Part shown: positions 1 through 9,963 of the stretch, piece after piece
Numbering within the stretch: the first letter of the stretch is position 1
Layout of the letters: each line of letters starts with the position of its first letter
Assembly (NCBI RefSeq): GCF_963678975.1
Contig: NC_089281.1
Location: 25,090,765 to 25,154,764, forward strand
Direction of reading: 5' to 3'
Length of the DNA stretch: 64,000 bases
DNA from: Dysidea avara
Lineage: Eukaryota; Porifera; Demospongiae; Dictyoceratida; Dysideidae
Made by a program: the position numbers and the translations under genes
Notes under the pieces: model-generated
Database searches by the model: none
Told to the model about the DNA's origin: nothing
What the model saw: only the letters and a program-made list of their open reading frames with translations

Positions 1-365
1 CTTTAGTTTGTGCACAACATCTTGACAAGTCAACCCTGGAGCTCGACCAGCCATGTCGCGCATGCATTCCTTATACTTGGCAGCTACATTGGAGTACAGT
101 TCCTTAAAAGTTGTCCACTTGCAATCAACTAGTGCTTCAGCGGTTGCTATCTGCATTACCGTGTCGTCACTGACTGACCATTTCTTCGTGTCTACTACAA
201 TCTTCTCAACTCCACCGAGCTGCTCGAGTGCTTCGTGAATACGTCTTCCTGATCTACAGAATTCCCACTCTCCTCCCTTATAACCGAGAGCGTCTCCTGC
301 CCTCCGAGTATTAATGATGCTATGAAACGTTCCTCTTCAGGTATCAATGAAGTGGATGCAGCCAT
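1..365 (-). CDS. ADPRH: ADP-ribosylarginine hydrolase (ARH1-like), 5' part, frame-broken
   Basis: This is the N-terminal part of an ADP-ribosylglycohydrolase, the enzyme family that removes ADP-ribose from arginine side chains using a two-metal centre. Read on the minus strand, the frame from about 310 down to position 1 encodes AGDALGYKGGEWEF, then a G-G linker, then WSVSDDTVMQIATAEAL, then CMRDMAGRAPG. These match the start of ARH1-type enzymes in order and spacing; SDDT carries the first metal-binding Asp pair. The Met at 363-365 opens a different frame (MAASTSLIPEEERFIASLIL) that flows into the family match only if one base is gained near the CCC run at about 300-302 (GGG on the coding strand). 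So there is a one-base indel: a sequencing or assembly error, or a real lesion. The remaining two thirds of the gene lie beyond the left edge. Family assignment is strong; whether the gene works is open. Confidence 0.82.
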
Positions 366-895
366 TCCAAATCGTTGTCTTTGACAAGGTCCTTGAATGC
401 ACTTAATGCTCGACCTTAAATGCCTCGTTAAAAATCAGCTGACGTAATTGCAGTATTTTAGTCGATGACGTAACACAGAGGTGACCAAGTTGGAGGTGAC
501 TGTGCGTTAAAATAGCGAAGACAAGGGACGATTAAGGCAACCAAATGGTAGTTATTATTAGTAGAATAAACAAGCCACCAAATAGGTAAACAGCAACCTT
601 TAGGCTCCCTCCTTGTGCTTTCATCTAAACTAAACTCCATTATGGTCAATAAACTACAAGCCACATGACCAATTGGGCTGTCCAGACAATGGAGGTCCAA
701 TAGAGGTCTGGATAAGGGAGGTTCCACTGTACTGTGAACTTAGCGGTTTTGAGTAAATTCTATACAGTGTTATTTGTACTGGCATCATTATAGATAATAA
801 AAATAAACTGACAACATCATATGCAAACATCTATATTTGCTACGTCATATGCAATGAATTCTTACTATCCAATGTATTTCATTTGCCTCTGGTTA
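366..895. repeat. Intergenic, with a dispersed-repeat copy (about 460-730)
   Basis: No gene seen. The stretch around 530-730 shares blocks with 17780-18310 (the phrases on both sides of a TTATTATTAGTAGAATAAACAAGCCACC-like core, and the ending GGTTCCACTGTACT), in inverted orientation for part of it. It is a copy of an unnamed dispersed repeat. The promoter of the hydrolase gene would have to lie here, but no TATA box or other clear signal was recognised. Confidence 0.5.
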
Positions 896-1312
896 TATGT
901 ACTCTCATCATGTGCTCATCAAGATGGTGGCTTGTAGTAAGCCTCTTGTCACAGATGTAACACTGGTAAGGTCTCTCTCTTTAGTGAGAGTTTTCATGTG
1001 GAATTTCAGATGGGAAAACTTTCGGTATGGCTTTTCACCAGTAAGGATTCTCATGTGGTTTTTGAGGTATGCATTTTTAGCAAAGTATACTTCTGACAGA
1101 TGGTATGGCTTAGCTTTAGTATGTAACTCCATGTGTAACTTTAGGTAACTTAAATCTCTGAATCTTTTCTTGCAGGCATCGCATTGGTGCAGTTTTGAAT
1201 TCTGTGCACCATGGAACTTCATGTGGGCTGTTAGTATGTAACTCATGTATGTAATTACACCTTGAAATTTGGCTTGTTTGTAGCACTGCTTGACCCACCA
1301 AAAATATTTCAA
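896..1312 (-). pseudogene. Decayed C2H2 zinc-finger copy
   Basis: Minus-strand translation from about 1260 down is plainly a relative of fingers 8-11 of the intact protein at 9964-11832: TAHMKFHGAQNSKLHQC, then CKKRFRDLSYLKLHMELH, then LTGEKPY. The finger matching number 9 still has C-x2-C...H-x3-H. The next ones have lost their cysteines (YHLSEVYFAKNAYLKNHM) and a block is missing after TGEKPY, with the frame changing again near the 3' end. No start codon in a sensible place and no N-terminal region is present. It is a partial, non-functional paralogue fragment. The parent could be the intact gene or another member of its family. Confidence 0.82.
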
Positions 1313-1710
1313 ATCTTTTCATTCAAATTCCTGACACAATATATATACGGCCAATTAAAAATTTCACCATACATTTCTTATGAGTCATAAAATGCAGTGT
1401 TCATTACAACCCTTTCCCGAACTTGTAATGAAACCAAACCATACGTGTCTGATGTTAACACCTTTGCTGTCACCACTAATCATCTGGTTGGCTGAAATAT
1501 TAACTCTCTTGAGAAAAAAATCCACTTTTAATTTTTAGCTGTTTTTCAGGATCCAGTTCAACTTGTACATACTATAGAAAAGGAGTTGTGTATGTCTTGT
1601 AGACATCACATTAGTACAGCTACTTCACATCATGAATTCTCTGGTGGGTTGCAAATTTTCGAACTGACTCACATTTGTGCTTATCTTTGGAGTTAACTTT
1701 CATGTAGTTT

Positions 1711-1930
1711 GAAAGGCCAGAGGGCTAGGTGGTTATGGATTTTTACAGCCCAGGGGAGTAACCATGAATGTTCTGTAGTGACTTCCCCCTCTGCCCACTA
1801 AACTGCATACCACTAACTGATAGCAACAACAACGTTACTTGTATTTTTGTTAGTCATTTTAGCATAAATAGCATGTTATGATTCTTAGTTATGGACATTT
1901 CTGAGATACAGACAGTAGTATATATGTACC
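1711..1930 (+). repeat. Dispersed repeat copy
   Basis: The block beginning TTTTTACAGCCCAGGGGAGT and running through ACTTCCCCCTCTGCCCACTAAACTG to a GGACATTTCTGAGATACRGACAG end recurs at about 18130-18270 with small differences. Both copies are on the same strand here. No coding capacity seen. The flanks 1320-1710 and 1931-2300 show nothing recognised. Confidence 0.6.
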
Positions 1931-2376
1931 AGACCAGGAAGCTTCTGTGCCCACGGCGCTCTAAATCTCATATTGGTTTGGCTTTTGAGTGCATACATAG
2001 AGATGAAGTATAATAATACTCCACCAGTAATTTAGCCAGACCGTCTCCCCCCACCCAAATACAAAAGCAAAAAAGCGCATAAGTTTATTATCACAAACAG
2101 ATAAAAGTATTCTGATTTGGTCAAGTCAATCAGGGGCATGCTGAGGGGGATTTCAGGAAACCCCTACTGAAATTGTCAGTAGCAAGAAAAGCTCAGGCCA
2201 GTGTGTTGCTGCTGTTGTCAAACACAATATCAGCACTAGTACATCAATCTACATCATTACAGTGATGATATGTGGAGGCACAGCCTCCCTCCCCAAAACA
2301 CTATAAAAGATTGAGATACTCTAATAGAGCAGTCAGTGAAATACTCTAATAGAACAGTCACCATATTCTACAGTTA

Positions 2377-2680
2377 GGGGGCATCTCCAAACTGATTTTG
2401 GCACGCTTAACGTCATAATTACGTTAGGGGGGTTCATCCCGTGATGTTATAAATTTTTATTAAAGCAGTTATAGTGTAAACAGCTAGGAACAGAGAAACT
2501 GACGTGATTAATTAAGCAGTAATACTGTTTGTAGACTATGTTTTCAGGTGAAGAATATAATGTTTTGTGCTTCTATTGCCAATACATTATTTTCATAGTG
2601 TGACGCTAAGGGGGGGCTGGGGTCTGAAGTTAGCGTCACTATGACGTTAAGCATGCCAAAATCAGTTTGGAGATGCCCCC
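2377..2680. mobile_element. Harbinger-like MITE with TTA duplication, copy 1
   Basis: A 304-bp element whose ends are inverted repeats: GGGGGCATCTCCAAAC at the left and its complement at the right, with the match continuing inward through TGATTTTGGCAYGCTTAACGTCA. It is flanked by TTA on both sides (2374-2376 and 2681-2683). A 3-bp TWA duplication with G-rich termini is the habit of PIF/Harbinger transposons. There is no transposase reading frame, so it is non-autonomous. A second copy is at 38605-38907. Confidence 0.85.
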
Positions 2681-4190
2681 TTACTTTTAGTGTGAAAACT
2701 TGCATCTGCAGCACTATTCCATGGGTACACTTAGCTTGCAAGGAATTTCAGGTCCTCACTAGTGACCTTCACTGGTTTGTTTTTACTGTGTTTAGCATTC
2801 AGACTACAGGAATTTTGACAGTCTGCAAAAATTAAATCTTCTGGGAGCTTGCACTCCCAGACCCTACATCCTGAATCTATTTTTTGCTTATTAGTTGCAA
2901 TGTTTGGTCTACATTTTAATTGCTAGTTTCATTAGGAGATGAATGTATGGTCCAATCAAGCAAGCAATGACATATGGATTAATAATAACTTTTATTACCA
3001 TATCTAGAGTGCATAAAAATGTTTCTGCATAGGATGGTCTCATGAGGTGCCACTTTCCCACACAGGTTAGAGTGATGTATGATATAGGTAGTTAAAAGCT
3101 ATAAATACACAGAAATGCTGAAGCATTTCCTATGATTAACACACTTTTGTTATGTTGATAGCTAATGAAGTAGTCAATACTGTGTTGCTACGGTAATCAC
3201 AAAAAATCAATACAGTGTTGATTATCAAAGTGTCCTGATTTTTCAAGTTGTGTTACATGCTAAGGGATACTTTAGTAGGACCATTATCAAGTGTCCAGAT
3301 TATGTAGGTGTCCTCATTTTCAAGTGTCCTGATTAATATGTTCCACTATATGTGCATGTATACAAATCACGGCTTAGCCACATACAGCAGCAACAGAAAA
3401 TAGTTTTTGATACTATGACATCACACTTTTTTCTGCCTATGTTATTGGGCACAGTTATATACATACAGCTAATGGTACAAAAGAGTTTGTGTTTGCTAAT
3501 ACAGTAAGTCATTAGATGCTTCCTTGTGTATAAAATTAGTATGGTTAACCTTACAATTAAAGCATTAATTTAACATGATCTTTATTTGAAGGTGGTCTTA
3601 CTAAGAGGTGGTCTTATAAACAGGTGACCACTGGGTGAAATTATCTACTACACCATTCCATTCAAGTGAATCTAGATGCCTGCAAGCAAGCAACATGATT
3701 CCATCACAGTTATTCTCACATTGTGGGGCTCACGAAGTCTCACCCTAATTTATTTGTCACCAGATGAATATAGTAAAAATAGAAGACATGGCTGGTGCTC
3801 ATTAAATCTGTCACTGCAATATAGTTACTTCACAGAGTTGAAGGTTATGGTTATCTTATACTCACAACTTTGCAACTGCTTTATCATGATATATCTATGG
3901 TGAACATAAAACAGGTATAGCAAAGTGATGAATGGATAAGATTCAATATTCACATGCAGTTCAAGTGCTCAACACCCACATGTGTTGCTCATTATATTGG
4001 AAAGAACTGGATTTCCAATAGCTACTACATATTAACGCAGTTTGGAAAATATTGGAAGGCCTGACACCATTACAACTTGGTAAATTGAGAAAGAATTTAT
4101 TAACTTTAGATAAAATTGCAGCAGTTTTGAGAAACTCTTAGTGGCCTGACAGTCACCTTTACCAGCCTGATCGAGGTGCTGGTAACAAGT
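2681..4190. other. Intergenic, nothing recognised
   Basis: AT-rich sequence without a supportable gene. The longest frames here (60-90 codons) have no family resemblance and no codon pattern. Confidence 0.4.
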
Positions 4191-4199
4191 ACAGTTTGG

Positions 4200-4700
4200 C
4201 AGGTGGTTCACTGGTTGAGATGGAAGATATTCACAATTGATGATAAAGAAACTGTTGTGATGGATGATGCATTGAGCCTGGAGTTTGATAAAGACAGAAA
4301 ATAATTTTGTTGTCAATGTTCATATTGCTGATGCATCCTACTTCATTGAACCAGGATCATGCAGCTTTGGACACAGATGCTTTACAAAGAGGTAGGACAT
4401 TTTATGATAGAGAAAAGGCAATTTTCATGCTACCAGATGAGATATGCATAAACCATGGCAGCCTACAAGCTGGTAAAGATCGACTTGCGGTCACCACACA
4501 ATTTGTGTTCTCCAATACTGACCACAGTCTGCTTACTCCACTTAGTGATGTAGAGGTGCATAGGAGCATAGTTCATTCTGCCTGCAAGCTCACCAAAGAA
4601 CAAGTTGGGAAGTTTTTGTTGAAAATGTTTTGGAAGGAGTTATTACAGTATTTCATTGATATGCGCACGGTGAAACCAGTTAATCAGGACACTTGACTGA
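4200..4700 (+). pseudogene. RNB-family exoribonuclease fragment (DIS3/DIS3L2/RNase II-like), frameshifted
   Basis: Three consecutive pieces of the RNB catalytic domain can be read on the plus strand, each in a different frame. First, about 4226-4303: FTIDDKETVVMDDALSLEF, the catalytic-Asp segment, ending in a TAA. Second, about 4311-4360: VNVHIADASYFIEPGS. Third, about 4356-4600: AALDTDALQRGRTFY, then MLPDEICINHGSLQAG, then KDRLAV, then VHRSIVHSACKLT. The order and spacing fit RNB enzymes, which degrade RNA 3' to 5'. Two frameshifts and a Val where the family normally has the first Asp of the DxDD cluster mean this is not functional. No introns are seen inside the 500 bp, so it may be a processed copy or a single-exon remnant. 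Confidence 0.75.
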
Positions 4701-6129
4701 AAATGAGGACACCTGATCTGTAAACTTGGCCCAAAGTATCCCACAGTATGTAACATAACCTGGACATCTTGACAGTTTTGGTCAGTCCAAGGTGTCCCTT
4801 AATACACAGGTTTTGTTTCATACTTGACACTTGTAACCAGTTGTGTAGTTTCCAACGCAGCTTTGGGTTACATGCTTTTCCACCTCACAGCACTCAGATA
4901 CTATGCATGTTCACACTCTATATGACAGCCATAAAACATACCAACACATCAGTAAACCATCACTGGAAGTCTTAATTTAAAATTAATAAAACACACATAA
5001 CTTGACATTTTATAAACAGCCTAACTATTATGTGTACTGTAGGTAGTTAAGATACAGATACCATTAACTGATACATATTATGTACTTGGTATCCCAGCAT
5101 CTGGGAATGCCAGGATACCAGGTATTTGGGATGGTTGCGAATGGCACAGCTTGAATATAAGTTTCTCAGGATACCACCCCAGGACACTTAGTGTTCAAGG
5201 ACAGGGTGAATGTACCATTCAGGGCCATCTCAAGTATGTCAATACTGCTTGGACTCTTCTTCAACAAGATTAATAGTGTCAAAAAACTCTTTAGCGACAC
5301 CAGAATCTCTTCTGATTATTATCAACATGCAGTGAACCTGAAGAGATATCAACAGTATCACCATCATGATATTTCATGCATACCACAACACTGTTTTGAT
5401 TGTTTACCACACCATTGTACAATTTGGACAAGTTACCTGATCAAGTTTCCACAATTGTTTATTTAAGGGGACCCTATATATTGTATGCAGCTTCATGCAG
5501 TAACCTCCCACTTGTATTAGTGTATAAACGAAATCAGGAAAGGACATGTTAGGAACTTAAGATGGTCCTAACCTGACCGGAATGACAGAGAGTGGTTCAA
5601 ACTTTAAGGGGTGACAAACTACACACCACATACAATGGTTGCAAAAAATGAACATTATAATTTTGTATTTTAGCATTCATTATAATATTGATAGCTTAAA
5701 ATACAACAGCAACTATTAAAATGAGACACTGCGCAATATAGGAGCTGTGGTACAAAAACTTTCACATCAATGTGACTGTTCTATTAGAGTAGTTCATGGC
5801 AGCATACTGTAAGATACTTTAAGCTTGCTCCACTACATAATTAATATTGTTGTACAATATTATAATTATATGTATTAACATAACATTTGCTGTGTCCCGG
5901 CAAGAAAATTTGATAATAAGTTTCAGTGGCAGGGCAAGAATTTACACGGTTTAACATTGCAACACCTCTTTTGTATTTTTTTATTTTTACTATTAACTAC
6001 CACTATTATGTCATATTTCAATATCACTTTTTCTAATTTAAAACTTCAATATATAGCAATATTGTAGCTTTGCTGATACCTACATAACACAGTAGTATTG
6101 TACATGAGGGATCATGGAGGCGTTTGCAC
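4701..6129. other. Intergenic, nothing recognised except a motif copy
   Basis: No gene supported. One minus-oriented copy of the dispersed TACTCTAATAGARCAGTCA motif sits at about 5773-5791. Around 5090-5140 a short stretch repeats GGTATCCCAG/CCAGGATACC in opposite orientations, a small hairpin of unknown meaning. Confidence 0.4.
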
Positions 6130-6490
6130 TTTCTAATAAAAAGTATTGACCAAAACCAGCCTCACAATATCTTCATGGTGTATGGGCAGTATTGTTTACA
6201 TATACTGTGTAACAAAGCCCAAAAGTACCTTTAAATGCTTCCAATAGGTTGCTATGAAATTTTTTGAATTTTCTAACTGACAGTATGACTTTACTAACTT
6301 ACTAATGCCTTCAGGCAAGAACAACTAGGGCTACAGGTTTGATTTTTCCTGTTAGATGTCAACTGGTGCCTTTTGGCATACTGTAGTACATACAATGCAT
6401 GCATCATGGGCTTACCTTTGTCCTCCTTTGTCTTACATTTCTTTCGGTATGCATGGTTACAAAAAGAAAGCAAACAAATACAAGGAAAAA
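6130..6490 (-). repeat. Composite microsatellite-tailed repeat, copy on minus strand
   Basis: On the minus strand this contains, in order, the family's AAGAAATG..ACAAAGGAGGACAAAGGTAAG block, then degenerate CAGT-like units near 6283-6320, then the GAATTTTCT...CAATAGGTTGC...TACTTTTGGGCTT...GCCTC tail. The same succession occurs at 27380-28160, 50600-51660 and 62540-63280 on the plus strand. Heavily diverged. Confidence 0.65.
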
Positions 6491-6499
6491 ATTCAAATT

Positions 6500-7230
6500 T
6501 TATGTTTGATTAGGGATCATTGGGGCGAGCCTGAGCGAGCCCTACATTGGCAAGTTGATGGTACGTACGTCTTGTTTACAGACAGTTACAAGAAAACACG
6601 GATAACTTACAACTGCTTCCATATAAAGCTGATACATACGTTCATAACACGAGCAATAATGGGCATGTTTTCCTGGCGTATTCCTTATTTTTCGTGCATC
6701 TTAACAGATTGCTAATAGAAGGAGAAACATGTACAGAAGAAGCAGAGCATGCAAGAAGAAGGGAACACGACAGATATAAAAAGAACTGATGAATACCAGA
6801 ACAAGCGGAGCTATGAGACAGCAGCATGACAGGCACAGGAGGATATTACTCAACAAAGATACAGAATAAACATAAGCTAAATGTTAAACAGATAAGTCAA
6901 GGTGAACTCCTGCCACTGACTGCTCAGCAATAACTTGTCTAAGGGGATCTAAGTCATCTTACCATCATTTTTGTTCTTCTTTTAAGGACTCAGCAGTTGA
7001 CCTAGTGTGTGCTGAGAGTTGCTTGGACTAGACTGATTAATCTTGCTGTTTTGTTAAATATTTATTTGTGTTTGTGTCAAAAAAATGGGAGATCAATTAT
7101 CAACAGAACAACATCATTTTACAACAGTGATCATTCTTCTCCCTACAAAATACCAAAACACAACACAGTGTATCTTCCATGCATAAATATTCTATGCTAC
7201 TCATCTTACTCAGGTGTTAACATCTATTAT
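6500..7230. other. Intergenic, nothing recognised
   Basis: No gene or known repeat supported. Confidence 0.35.
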
Positions 7231-7234
7231 ATAG

Positions 7235-7400
7235 TAGAAAAAAGCAAGGAAGGTTGCAGATATACTAGTGGACCATTTCATTCCTTCTTCAGTCTTGGCT
7301 TTAGACTGAAGTAGGAATTAAATGTCCACTAGTATATCTGCAGATGTAGGTGACCTTTCTTGTTTCATTACTTCTTATTTCTAATCAAACTTAAAAATTC
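7235..7400. mobile_element. Hairpin MITE-like repeat (GCAGATATACTAGTGGA family)
   Basis: An inverted repeat: GCAGATATACTAGTGGAC on the left answers GTCCACTAGTATATCTGC on the right, around a TTCAGTCTTGGCTTTAGACTGAA mini-palindrome. The right half plus the trailing TTTCTAATCAAACTTAAAAATTC block recurs at 50360-50470, 60430-60600 and 62300-62475. No coding content. Confidence 0.75.
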
Positions 7401-9148
7401 TTTGTATACCTGTAAAAAAGGAGGAGCAATTTTGAAAATAGGAGCAAAGTAAATAGTTAATTTAGAAGGCTTATATATTAAGAATTCACACTACGTACTA
7501 ACCAAAATGTTCTAATAGAGTAGTCACACATTATAACAATGAATAATGATAATAATCTTCCCACCTGTACCAAATATATTGAAAACATCTGGATGGGAAA
7601 CTAATTAAGGTCTCATTCGGAGTGGAGACTCCAAGTTTTATGTCTGGGGAAGCATTAAAACAGATTGGGCTGCACTGGATTCTGGTCTATTTTGCATATA
7701 CTACGCTCTCCCATGTTTATATCATCGAAGCTTCTTGAAACACTCTAATTAAATGTTCAGAATTTTACATGCATTGGCACATTTGTAGAGTGGTCGGGTA
7801 ATCTTTGTGATTGTTTTATTGTGCTTTATGACTGGTCATACGTGTCAAAGACAGAAAGGTTCAAAGCCTAGACAAGGGTGCTTCCCAAATTTACACAAAG
7901 ATATTATTAATTTTAATAACATATTTCAAATGTTCTTCCACTTCTCAAAAAGTGATTGCTCTTTTGTTTGACAAGCATGAAAAATGCATTTGTCCTACAC
8001 TCCTAGATTTGAGAGATTTCAATGCTCCAAACTGCAGGTGTGTTAATTTTATAGAAGTACAATATCTGAACCCTCTTGGTATAAAGCATATAACGTCGAT
8101 TTGTGCCACACCCTCAAATAGTACCGCAGTTTTATCTAGGCAAAAAAAATATAGTACCCCTGGGGCACAAATCGAGTAAATATGGTACCTAGATAGCATG
8201 CAATGAACAGGCAGCAGTTTGGACAAGTACATGCAGTCGATATACATGCAGCTATTAGTATAGTAGTCTCATAAACTATACTCAGGCTCAGGACCCAGCT
8301 AATGTTATATGGATGGCAGTATAGTTATTATGTTCAATTGGAGAATTTTAATGATCAATTAAATAGCAATATGCCACAGAGACTAGCAACTGTTGTGAGC
8401 TATAATTATGTTGAAACATTTGGATAACAAAATAACAAATAGCTAGACTACAGTACAGTGATAATCCTGAATGTTCAAATTAGAGTGTCTTGAGAAACTT
8501 GTTGAACCTGGGAGAGCATACCTATAATATATGGAAATAGACTTTCTAATCCAGATTCCAGTCCATCCCAGCCCAGAATTCAGATTTTTAAAGCTTCCCC
8601 TGATGCCTGTTGCTTTTGTATAGTCATTGTATCTTTTGTCACAGTTCTGTTGTTAGTTTGTATGTGCTTTTGGGGAGCACATATGCAGGCCCAGCCTTAT
8701 GTGTAACCATTATGATTTGACAAAAATTGATAACCAAGTTTCCTTGGGCAGAAACTTCACTTCCATCGCTTCAGGGGAAACATATTGTATATTACAGGAC
8801 ACAGCTGAAATGCAACCTCTCATTGACTGATGCTGCAAATTAATAAAGGCAAATTAAATGTTATACGTTTCACAGATGTGGCGGGTCAGTGTTTGGCAAA
8901 CTCAATCATGTGATCATGAGTGCTATAAGATGGCTAGCAACTTTAGTGCAAGCAGTAATAGGTGTAGTAGCGAAGGGAAGGGAAATGTCGGTTGCTCTTT
9001 CACCACTTTATTTCAAAAGGGTTTTACCTGCAAGATAGAGAATAGAGCAGTCATACTTACAGGGACTTACACACTCTAATAAAACAGTTAGCTGTGAACT
9101 AACATTTTGATTTATTTTTTGACCTGCCAGGTCACTAGCTAAGTGTGC
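7401..9148. other. Intergenic, small inverted repeat only
   Basis: No gene supported. A short inverted repeat (TCGATTTGTGCC ... GGCACAAATCGA, about 8096-8177) encloses 55-60 bp. A motif copy of the TCTAATAGAGTAGTCA type lies near 7510. Confidence 0.4.
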
Positions 9149-9637
9149 CTAATTCCGCACAGTTCCTAACTCCGGACACTTCCAATGTTTGGCGTCATAT
9201 CTCCAACATTTATTTGAAATTTTAGGTGATTAATGCTTCATATACAATGATGCTGTGATCCTGAAATCAGCCTAAAAGTTCTGCTAGGTTTTCTAAACGA
9301 GGTGATTATTTATTGCTATGTGTGACAAAATTATCAAAAATTCTTCAATAATCGCTGCTTATTCCCAAACTCAAAGAGTTATCTGGCTGATTTTAATACA
9401 GTGCAGAGGGACAACTATGACTTACCACTGTACTAAGTTTCGCTTGCAAACAATCAGCCAAACACTTGCTATGGACGATTTTGTAATACACCTAGATTTG
9501 AACTCGGCAATGAAAGGTACTAGCTATGACTCACAAAATCTAGGCAATAGATGCAAGTTTAACGTGGCGGTGTTTAAAATTCGAAATCATCTTCGGAAGT
9601 ACTGTACCAGACGTGATAAAAAGTGTCCGGAGTTAGG
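9149..9637. mobile_element. Inverted-repeat element with CCTAACTCCGGACACT termini
   Basis: CCTAACTCCGGACACT at 9165-9180 is answered by its exact complement at 9622-9637. A second, degenerate copy of the same end (GCCTAATTCCGCACA) lies just outside at about 9147. The interior contains a 107-codon open frame without family resemblance or another coding sign; I treat it as chance. Target duplication could not be defined because of the doubled left end. Confidence 0.6.
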
Positions 9638-9963
9638 CTAAAATTCTGTGAAACATGTATATAGCTACAGTTGGTACTGAGCTATAGCTAGCTAGCTATG
9701 GCCAAAATGCAAAGACAAAAATATTAATGCTTGGTAACTATTAAAACTAACCTCATTTGGTGCGTCACCAGAGGTCACTGGAGATGCTCACTTAAGCTGT
9801 TCAACTTCTGTCAACTGTCTGCTTTTCAGACGATAATTTACTCCTATTGATGCACATTTACGGGAAGCACGCGCACGTGGGACTTTTGTTGTGCTAAACC
9901 CTAGGCTAAACCCGAGGCTAAACCGCATAAAGCAAGTAAAGCTTACTCTTACAGAATCATACG

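Noticed and set aside
9318-9641. 107-codon open frame
   Set aside because: Lies inside an inverted-repeat element and crosses its right terminus; no coding signs.
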